From Clonostachys chloroleuca (lineage: Eukaryota; Ascomycota; Sordariomycetes; Hypocreales; Bionectriaceae), in contig JBANAY010000001.1 in assembly GCA_037952775.1 (NCBI GenBank), positions 5,890,001-5,954,000 on the forward strand: a DNA stretch of 64,000 bases. The letters run 5' to 3'. A program made the position numbers and the translations under genes. Shown piece by piece: positions 55,724-64,000 of this stretch. The notes below the pieces were generated by a model. It was not told the DNA's origin. It saw nothing but the letters and a program-made list of their open reading frames with translations, and did no database searches. How positions within the stretch are numbered: the first letter of the stretch is position 1; each line of letters opens with the position of its first letter.

Positions 55724-58700
55724 CCCTCCCCAGGACGAGTTTGGGGTAGATTCTTTCAAGAGAGTGGATTTGTATCTGCAAGTCGTTAAGCTTTAGAGAG
55801 TAGGCCTTTTTGGATCTTGTTTTCTTTTTCCTTCCAAGCGGAAAATAAAGTTGTGGGAGAATCGATCTCAGGGAACAAGCGGGGGATGGAGGGAAAGTAA
55901 CGACGGGCCATAGGGCCGCCTCCGCAGAATAAGAGGGAGCCAGACATTCTAACACTAATTTCCACACATGGAAGCATTGATCAAATGCCCCGGGATCTGC
56001 AGGCAAGGATGATCCTATCGCTTAAACAACATGGTGTCAGTGTAGTGCGAGGGTGAGGTGAATTCCTCGAACAGGGTGCCATCGCTCATGAGCCAACAGT
56101 CATTGATTGAAAACGTGTCCGCCGTTCCACCATGCAGACAAGTTGATGTGACAAGGTCCAGGGATCGGCTGCATGATTAATGCAAACGAATGCTGGCTTT
56201 CAATCACGTCAATCAAACGTTGCTAGACAGATGCTGCATCATTCTAAGCTGGGGGGACCAGGCAAATGATACGACATGTGAAAGCTTGACTGATCATGTC
56301 CAAAGTTCGGAGGGAAGAAATAATCCACCCACCCTCATGGAAAGATCCTGCAGCTAATCCCCTGCTCAGCCATCTTAGCAATAACAAGCGAGCTCGCCGT
56401 TTACCAGATCTGAACTGCAGATACTCGAGTCCACTGTCTCCACTACATCAGCCCAATGCAGACAGCATTCCATGCGTGCTCGTTCAATACAAGGAAGGGC
56501 CCGGAATCTTGAGAGATCGGGCCAGCAAAGGTCCGTGTTTGAGTTGGTAGTCCTGTGAAATTGTGATGTGGTAGAGTTGCAGGCTGGCTGGGAGGCATAC
56601 GCAAGCAAAGGCCTGGAAGAGACTGAATAACCAAATAGGGCCGTTATCCAACCCAATCGGACTAGGCAAAACGCCCCAGCAGGGATGTAGCAACTGAGGC
56701 TTATTCTTCGCATTGAGCCTGAAACCAGAACTCGGAAAGGTGTGGTGGAGACGGTCCATCATGAGGTGCCTGAAGCACCAAGTTTCCATTTGGCCTGGTT
56801 TCGACTTGAGAGAGTCGTGTTGGTAGTCTACGCGCGTCTGTGCCTCGTTAGGAACCATCGTCCGTGGTTGGTTCACCGGCACACGACGCACCTACACCCA
56901 GACAACTTCGAACATGTGACGCTGTAGAGAAGGGTGGAGCGTAGTGCCAGTGGTTGTTAATTGCGACACTGGGACTTGTCCACTGAGGCTAGTTATGCCG
57001 CCTGGGTGGAGTCTGGCGAACTGGATGTAATTGAGGTGCATTTCTTTGAAGCACTTATTGATTCAATAGCACATTGTTTGGAGCGGTGGTAGCTTTGATA
57101 TCTCCGCTGCACGGCCGTGGATGGCCCCTATTCAAGTCGACCCCTGTGCCCACAACGCGGCAGGGGACACGACTGTTGTTCGTGGATGCTTGCCCATCTC
57201 TATGGTTGAAATTGGTATTTGAAAGAGGCTGCAGATGGGACGTTAAACGGCCCCTTTATACGCCCTGTTGACTAGATTGCGCTTGGTCAACGGACACTCG
57301 TGCAATTAACGTTGTGGAAAAGGGTTACACTGATGTGTGTACCACGGGCCAGATCGCCCCTAAAAATGGTTTCGTAAGACGCTAACTGCCATGCTTCTCT
57401 GGGCCATTTTTATCTGCAAGGGCCAGCTGAACGCGGGCAAAGAGGAGGCGATGTTCAGTCAGACTCGGGGAAAAGAGAATCATTGAGAGAAACCCGAAGA
57501 TAGCGACGAAGGAATGCCTCTGACTTCAATAAGAAAGAGCAGGGTTTGGGATCACAAATCAGTGAGTAATCATAGGCTTGCATACTGATTCAATTTACCT
57601 GGAGGTGGAGAATAGACCCCGGGTAAAATATCAGACCACTTGAGATCAGGTCAACTGTTACATTCTGGGGATGCCAGCATCCCCAGTAGCTCCAATCGAA
57701 AGACGAGACGGCTGTTCATTTACCAATTTCTAGCTAGGCCCTTGGTAGAATGAAACGTGGGGATTGTTCAGAGATTGTCCAAAATTTGTGGGTGTGGCGG
57801 GCATGGCAGATGGCTTGAACCACACCCATGTCCCTGAAAACATGTGATATGTGTACACGGACTAGCCTGAGCTATGACTGTAGAGACACATGCCACCTGG
57901 AGGGTTAAGTATGAACAACCAGAGTCAACATAGACGTAGGCCATTCGGTGAGATTATGGCATACGCGGTTGAGTCATTAGAGGCCAAGTTAGACGACAAG
58001 GTCTGAAATGAAATTCTCTCCAACGCACATGCGTGCTGAACTTACCCCCCACACCAGGCAAGGATTTATCCAGGAGATAAGCGAGTTATTAATTATCGAC
58101 TGGTGTTTGGATCTTTCGTTTCTTTTAAAGGATATTACTCCATTGTGGAGAAATGGGGAAAACCTCGAAATCAAGATTATGGTCGTCCGAATTGCAAAGT
58201 TCCCGTGATCCAGGCTTATTGGCGTACAAAATGAGGCTCTGAACAACATAAACGCATTCTATGCAACCTGCACGGCTATAATTTGAACATCTTTACCACT
58301 CAGGGTTATCAGATTTGAACTTGATTTTGGATATCGTCGAAACAACAACGTATCGAGGTATCTAAGTTACGGGATATTGCCGAAAGCTGTTTCCTCCTTT
58401 TTATCATGTCCAAGACATCAATGCAGTCATCGCCTATACAGATATCAGCATGCAGCTTGGAACGAATCTGCGTGTCGCTCGCAAGTAGTCTACAAGTATC
58501 AGATCCGAGTCACAAGAAATGGGCCAACATAGATAGAAGACCAAATCATGGCGCGTTGCAGAAATTTTCACAACTCATTGATCTACTTAGCTGAGAGCTG
58601 TATGTGGATCATTTGCTCTAGGATTCAACTCTTAGATAGCATATCGAAAGGGGTTCAGTTTATGACATTACATACAGCCTCATGTCGCACTGAGTACGTC

Positions 58701-59535
58701 TCACTGAGTAAATGTAAAAACCTTTGGGGATTGGATGTCCTGCTTCGTCCATGCGAACTTCCCTCCCCAGATAATGCAATTACTGATGCCACCTGCTATT
58801 GATACTTGGGGTTGTATCCGGGCAAGAGTCCGAATACGACGGCGTACGACGGCGGTGTTTACTTGTTTCGCTAACCGTACCCAACAGGGACGGCTGCGAT
58901 TACCATATATGTAGTCTAGGCCGTCGGATAACTGCACTCTGCCTTGTTTTTAATATTCCAAAGCCCTAGCATGATGTAATTTTGAGTAGGAGCGAGGTTA
59001 CCTGCTACTTTTAAGTAATTCGTGTTTCCTTTTGTTACTTATCGTGATTTCCGACTCAGGTGTTAGACATGAAATCTATGTGCTGTTCAACAGTATCAAG
59101 TCTCAAGCATAGCTTGGAACAACATCATGATGAAAGAATGTAAGGTGGACGCACTGTGAGCATAAAATTATGTCGCCGTTAATTTCCTGTTACGGTGACT
59201 TTGTCTTAAGAAAGGAAGCTACTTTCTTCAATTACTAGGCCCTTCTAACAAGCCATCACAGCTTGATTTTCTGGGGCAGAAGATTGGAAGAAACCCGATA
59301 AAATAAGATTCATAGGACGTACACTGCACATCATCAGGTAGGATCAGGACTACTTTTTCTGGTATCCTTAATACTTTCCGTTAATAAGATTTATCATCCG
59401 GGTTAGAATTGCCACCACCTCTCAAATTGTGGTAGAGCATAAATCATTTAATCACAGCGAAGTGGAGCGGATTCCAGTCCAGCTTTCAAAAAATTCAAAA
59501 TCCTGTTGCTCTTGTTTAGACTTCTTCTGCCCGAA
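55724..59535. other. 3.8 kb gene-poor region
   Basis: No supported gene. Open frames are short and mutually overlapping. It contains a small perfect hairpin at 57665-57686. Confidence 0.5.
57665..57686. repeat. perfect inverted repeat, 9-bp stem and 4-base loop
   Basis: CTGGGGATG, then CCAG, then CATCCCCAG. It has no neighbouring gene, so a terminator or structured-RNA role is not supported; it may be chance or a relic of a mobile element. Confidence 0.5.
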
Positions 59536-60522
59536 TCACCTCTTCCACTCATACCAGTCCCCAAAACTAACCCTATCTTCACCAATAGATGCCAGAATAT
59601 TGCTTTCATCATAGCCGCCACTACGATAAGTTGGCGCAGTACTCGCCTGTCGCTTATCCCACTTTTTCAACTCCTCGTCCCCCCTTCCTCCCGGGGAGAG
59701 GTGGGTTTGCATCACACTGAAAACGAACTCAACGTCCACTAGAAGCCCCCTCCTCCACCGAGGTGCTGTTCTCGACCATATAGGGTTATCGTGACTGCCG
59801 AGCCGGTAGGACATCTGGACGCTTCGTCTTATGACCTTGCCTTGACATGGGGTCCACAAAGCATGGTATATTGAATCCCACAGTTGGCCCATCCGCAAAC
59901 CTTCTGGTACAATAAATCTCTCCATACCGTCCGTTTCGGGTAGATTGCCTGGGCTGCATCTGTATCCGATTTTCCTGGCAGGCGGTTGTGAGATCAGCAT
60001 GCGACGCCAGCTCGCGTCTTTGTGAGCGAAGCGTTCTTTGAGTCCCTTCGTATCGCGGCCGGCAATACTGAGCCGCAGCATCTGAATGTGATGAATATTG
60101 ACCGCATCTCGAAGAATGTAATCGAATTTATCCATTGGACTTTGAAATCCCGGAGGATCAAGGTCAAAGGTAGTGGGCGACTCAACCAGCGGCCCAAAGT
60201 GTTCGCACAACAATGGATTGACGCGAAAATGGGAAGCGGCGTCTTCATCGGACATGGTAGTTTCGCGATCAGGTACGAAGAATAACGCGCGATTGAGCTC
60301 CAGAGAACTGTCTATATGCTGCTTCCAGGATCGACAAACGAGCGGAACCGAGGCGATGAGAGTTGGCATGTCGTCAACATCCAAAAGGATCATGTCAAAT
60401 AGCTCGGGCGTCGAAAACACCTGGAGCGCTTTGGGCGATGGTTTCGTGAATAGCCATGGTGTTTCTACAGAAGCGACCAGTCTGGCCTGTGCTAGGCGGT
60501 TGCTTCTTCTCATCGTGAACAT
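59536..60522 (-). CDS. F-box-like protein
   Basis: Intronless, 328 residues from ATG 60522 (a second in-frame ATG lies at 60513). After a basic start (MRRSNRLAQARL), residues ~32-80 match a fungal F-box: VFSTPELFDMILLDVDD, then ASVPLVCRSWKQHIDSS and LNRALFF. The remainder has many Trp, Arg and Tyr residues and no domain that I recognise (SWRRMLISQPPARKIGY; LRMGQLWDSIYHALWTP). A fragment of similar layout, an F-box followed by a compact domain with W-R-x-ML-x-SQPP, is common in ascomycete genomes. It is presumably an SCF ubiquitin-ligase adaptor. No zinc-type cysteine pairs are present, unlike the F-box proteins at 20.9 and 27.2 kb. Confidence 0.8.
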   Translation of the reverse strand: MFTMRRSNRLAQARLVASVETPWLFTKPSPKALQVFSTPELFDMILLDVDDMPTLIASVPLVCRSWKQHIDSSLELNRALFFVPDRETTMSDEDAASHFRVNPLLCEHFGPLVESPTTFDLDPPGFQSPMDKFDYILRDAVNIHHIQMLRLSIAGRDTKGLKERFAHKDASWRRMLISQPPARKIGYRCSPGNLPETDGMERFIVPEGLRMGQLWDSIYHALWTPCQGKVIRRSVQMSYRLGSHDNPIWSRTAPRWRRGLLVDVEFVFSVMQTHLSPGGRGDEELKKWDKRQASTAPTYRSGGYDESNILASIGEDRVSFGDWYEWKR

Positions 60523-61578
60523 CTGATGGCTGGAAATGAAAAGGAGAGTGACGCGTGCTTACGATGCTGGACTTGCGTGAACTTGAGTGAGCCAGTTAAC
60601 GTGCTTGCTTACACCGCACAATTGACCATGACTAAGCAATGCAAATGCTCACGCCGTGATACAAGAGGTGCTGTGATCCTTCTCTTATCGCGATCAAGTC
60701 CTTTGGAAGTTTTTCTTTATCATTGATGAGGCCGACATTGACTGGAGGCTGAGAGGCTGCAAAGTGTAGTCTCTTTGCCGCCCTTGCGTCTCGGATTGTT
60801 CCTTGCGCTATACTCCACATGAAAAGATATGCAGATTGGGGATATCCCGGTCATGAACTTTGCAACTGTGTTTGCGAGTTTTTACCCTTGGCATCGAATG
60901 GATTGCAGTAGCCTGTGTGGACATTGGTTACAGCGTTGGAAAAGTGTAACTATCCTTGAGGAATATGCCAGTCCTTGCTCGCACCGTTTTAACAAGAAAC
61001 CAAATCATGACAGCAAGTTAATGAGGAGATGGTCCCAAAAAACCAATTTTGTTTCAATTTATCTCACTCCGGCGAGCAATGGATCCTTCCTTATACAAGG
61101 GTGTAGACTCTGCGAGGCTTCATGTAACGCCTTCCCCTTAATTAGCTGAGTGAAGGTTAGCAGATTGATAGCGACTTTGTTTGCGATAGAACGAGGTCCA
61201 AGAACTGAATCAATAAGGTATAGGAGAGCTTTTACACTGTCACCTTCCGCTGTGGCTACTATGTCTTTGACATCGAGCTAGGCTAACACAGTCGGCTAGA
61301 CGAAGCCATGAGCCTTCTCTGAGAGGAATTTATCAATGCTGGTAACCGAAAGACCATTTCGGCACAGACGGTCAAAAAGACTTGTAATATTTTACAGAAG
61401 TTGTGCCTGTTCTGATCGATCCTTGGTTCGTATCTTGCATGGCGAGTACTACCAGGAGACAGCGGCGACCAGATGAACCGCATCAAGCATGCCTCTTGTG
61501 AGCCAACTACATAGCCACCATCCGAGTTGTAGCTACGCTGTGAGATATTGGTCGCATCATGATGTGGTGTTAGCGAGA
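60523..61578. other. intergenic, nothing recognised
   Basis: Promoter side of the F-box gene and spacer before the tRNA. No further feature. Confidence 0.5.
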
Positions 61579-61600
61579 ATCTCCGTCATAGGACGGAGAT
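61579..61600. repeat. perfect hairpin just downstream of the tRNA gene
   Basis: ATCTCCGTC, loop ATAG, GACGGAGAT: a 9-bp stem. It lies ~17 bases beyond the tRNA 3' end on the tRNA strand, after the T-run. It may be incidental. Confidence 0.5.
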
Positions 61601-61603
61601 GGC

Positions 61604-61608
61604 AAAAA
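61604..61608 (-). terminator. RNA polymerase III terminator
   Basis: TTTTT on the minus strand, nine bases after the tRNA 3' end, the normal place for a Pol III stop. Confidence 0.7.
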
Positions 61609-61616
61609 GAGAAATT

Positions 61617-61701
61617 CTCCCCCGGACAGGATCGAACTGTCGATCTCCCGATTGCGTTGTAGATAACAGTCGGACGCCTTAGCCAGCTGGGCCACAGGGG
61701 A
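61617..61701 (-). tRNA. tRNA-Asn (GTT) with an 11-nt intron
   Basis: The minus strand folds as a complete tRNA. The acceptor TCCCCTG pairs with CGGGGGA. The D arm is GCCCAGCTGGCTAAGGC. The anticodon stem TCCGA pairs with TCGGG, and the T arm is GACAG-TTCGATC-CTGTC. The discriminator base is G at 61617. The anticodon GTT occupies 61665-61667 in the loop CTGTTA...A. An 11-base intron, 61653-61663, sits one base 3' of the anticodon, the normal place. Without it the tRNA is 74 nt. The D-arm and anticodon-arm sequence closely follows other fungal tRNA-Asn. Confidence 0.93.
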
Positions 61702-62921
61702 TGATTCTTGCATTTCCGCGGCTTAGTTCGCTTCTGATAGCGTAGACAGTGGAGGCTGTCCACTCTCTCCTCGACCCGTTCGCCCGTTTCACACCCCAAC
61801 AATACGCAATACGTACAGTAATTCGACGTTCCTTATTTGGTGTACATATCACAATATGTTCGAGATCACGGTATTTTGTATGATTTGGAAGCTTTGTTCC
61901 CTTGACATAAAGCGCGTTCTGAGTACCAAATTAGCAAGAAACTCAAGGTCTAAGATAGGCTCCTCCTGATTTATTATATACAAATCAATTGGCATATTGT
62001 TTTCCCTCGTTGCACGAAGAAAACTTCTCTTCCTTTTGAAACTAGATTTTCGTTACCAATTATTCTTTGCATGTAAGAACGAGCGCCGATGTCTTGTGAT
62101 AAGCGCAACACTTGATTTTTTTTTTACTTTACCACTTCTCCCATAACTGGTCCTCTGAATATCTCGATATCAAACCCCCTGAGCGTATAGTTTTTCCGGC
62201 TGGTATTTCTCTACTTCTTCAAGTTGAAGCGTGTTTGAAGACATCGTGCTGGTCTACTATTCGCATTGAATTAGGTTATGATACATAGGTACTTGAGGAT
62301 AAAGTTTGCGATGGATTGTCTGACAAATTGTGAAACAGTGCACCGTGAGCATGAGCTGTGACTGGCGAGCCTTCCTCCAGGAAGGAAGTTCAAAACATTC
62401 TTTTCCAGTTTATCTACATTCAACTGGCTATTGGTTCTTGCATGTCAAATCAGCTTAGCATGTCTGCGGCAATTTGGGCTGCCGGTAATAGCTTGCGGAT
62501 GATCATAGACTGCCAGGAATAGCAGTATGCCTCATACGGCTTTCGCCTTGTTTAAAGCCAGGCATATTCTTCCCCAGAATAAGGAGCGGAGGAATTGCCA
62601 TTTTGATTATGTCTCACGTGACGCTGTCACATTGAGAAGTACCGAGGCTTGCGCAAATTGTAATGAGTATTGTCTGTTGGCTGTATATTGGTATGCCGCC
62701 GCCCTTGGCAAACGTCGGCATGCTACATCGTATCAATGTTGAATCGTCACATGTAATTAAACATTCATTCCATCAATTTACCCCTTTTCATATGCGGGGT
62801 CGTTGTGCTATCACCACAGCTCATTTATGAGCGTGTCTCGCATCGCATTTTACTCAGGATGTTACCCCACCCATACGTACACAATCCTCATTCATTTCGA
62901 CACCACCTTTAAGCTTCATAA
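61702..62921. other. intergenic, nothing recognised
   Basis: AT-rich spacer upstream of the tRNA and of the last gene; no further feature supported. Confidence 0.5.
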
Positions 62922-63872
62922 ATGTTGTGTAGACAGGCCATCTCGCGCGTCTTAGCAGGTGTGATATTAATCATGGCTGCTGTTGCCGAAATCGAGCATG
63001 TCCCTGCACCTTGGAATCTCAAAGGCACTGCCTATATCCTGACTTATTGGTCGTCAACCGATGCTGAAGGCAAGCTGCCGTCGATGGCGTACTCCCCGCT
63101 GGAGTACGCATCCTCGTATGCGTCGCTAGATAATGGCCGCCCTCTTGGGGGTATCAGCATGCTCCAGCTAATACGTTACACTGAATCACCAGTCGGCCCC
63201 TATGACGAATTCATCATCAGCCCTGGAAAACATGAGTACGAGGTGGAGGAAAATGGCAAGACAGTCAAGGCAAGCCACCATCGGATTACGCGAATTTACG
63301 TGTCACAGAAATACACCTGCTGGAATGGAAGAACCAGTATGTCCCTCCGTCTCGCCCGAACGCAGTAAATATTGGAAGATTAACCGCTTGTTGCAGACTG
63401 GAATATTCCAAAGCACCTCGCCAAGTTTGACTGGAACACTGCATCGAACGGCGAGGTGTCGGTCAAGGTCTATCCTCACGACACCGGTGATGACCCCTCC
63501 GAGGCGAATCCTTCAGAAACTCCTTTCTTCCAGGCGACCTTCAAGAAGGCCCCGCTCCTACCTTCCTTTCCTCTCTCTCTTAGCATCCTCAAGTATCTGG
63601 GCCAAGATCCAAAGCTCGTGCAGCCGCCCTTACCCCAAGGAAATGGTAGCCAGTCTGAGCTGCCTGGAACTGACCAGTGGTCCTCTGTTGACCCAGGTCA
63701 GTCCTCTCCGAAAACAAGTCTGGGTTGGTTTGATATCAAGCAATCTGAAGAGAGCAGCAATGAGAACTTTTGGCCGGGACTTGGTCGGTGGCAACTCGGA
63801 TTTGTAATGGAGAACTCTGACATCAATTTTCCGGAAGGGACGCATTGGGATTCTCCAAGTTCGAAGAAGTGA
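62922..63872 (+). CDS. acetoacetate-decarboxylase-superfamily-like protein
   Basis: Two exons, 62922-63336 and 63397-63872. The 60-nt intron has a GTATGT donor, a branch-like GATTAACC and a TTGCAG acceptor. They give 296 residues. ATG 62922 gives a hydrophobic, signal-like N-terminus (VLAGVILIMAAVA); ATG 62973 (MAAVAEIEHV) would give a 279-residue cytosolic form, and I cannot choose. The core reads PAPWNLKGTAYILTYW, YSPLEYASS, LQLIRYTESPVGPYDEF and RITRIYVSQ, with NWNIPKHLAKFDW across the splice. This is the pattern of a fungal family usually placed in the acetoacetate decarboxylase beta-barrel superfamily. I do not see an active-site lysine in an equivalent position, so decarboxylase activity should not be assumed. 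Its role is unknown. Confidence 0.75.
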
Positions 63873-64000
63873 ATGTGGGATCTCTTCATAAACCTCAATC
63901 ATATTATGTACAAGAGTATTGCTGTGCCTGGCACCTGTCGTTTCCGAGCGGCACAGCATTCTTTCCCTATTGTAGAAGTGCTAATAAGCATCTGATATCA
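63873..64000. other. 3' flank, window end
   Basis: Downstream of the last stop codon; nothing further seen. Confidence 0.4.

Overview
The window looks like a piece of a filamentous ascomycete (Pezizomycotina) nuclear genome. The supported genes carry 50-80 nt GT-AG introns, many with a CTAAC- or CTGAC-type branch site. The gene families are typical of that group: a HET-domain protein, PTH11-class receptors (one with a CFEM domain), a siderophore-type MFS transporter, F-box proteins, a bestrophin-like channel and a retropepsin-like ORF. Spacing is loose and much of the window has no recognisable gene. All calls come from reading the sequence; no database search was possible.

Layout. 1-4 kb: the 3' end of a SAM methyltransferase, a metallophosphoesterase and an alpha/beta hydrolase. 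4-7.6 kb: gene-free, with a clean solo LTR (5043-5570) flanked by AAGAC duplications. 7.9-9.2 kb: a secreted Gly/Arg/His-rich repeat protein with dibasic sites in each of eight modules. 11.7-13.1 kb: a bestrophin-family channel. 15-16 kb: a broken two-domain retropepsin ORF. 16.5-18.9 kb: a secreted protein joining five Ser/Thr-rich repeats to a GH12 glucanase domain, with a frameshift. 20.9-28.7 kb: two F-box genes, a decayed transporter fragment and an unrecognised 555-aa protein. 31.5-33.7 kb: a HET-domain gene with a frameshift. 34.4-36.3 kb: a siderophore-iron transporter with a possible iron-regulatory element upstream. 36.3-47 kb: gene-poor, with a small acidic protein and a single-pass membrane protein. 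47.3-48.4 kb: an HSL-type esterase. 50.4-55.7 kb: a compact trio of CFEM-GPCR, amidase and PTH11-like receptor. 59.5-64 kb: another F-box gene, an intron-containing tRNA-Asn and a protein resembling the acetoacetate decarboxylase superfamily.

Working together. No PKS, NRPS or terpene synthase is visible, so I do not call a biosynthetic cluster. The strongest functional neighbourhood is the receptor-amidase-receptor trio. Most other genes suggest interaction with the outside world (secreted repeat protein, cell-wall hydrolase, receptors, iron transport) or self/non-self recognition (HET).

Quality note. Several otherwise intact reading frames are broken by a single missing or extra base, four of them within short homopolymer runs (A4 at 15217, G6 at 17760, T5 at 23453, A6 at 32101). 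This may reflect assembly errors or real decay of accessory genes, and should be settled before calling any of them pseudogenes.
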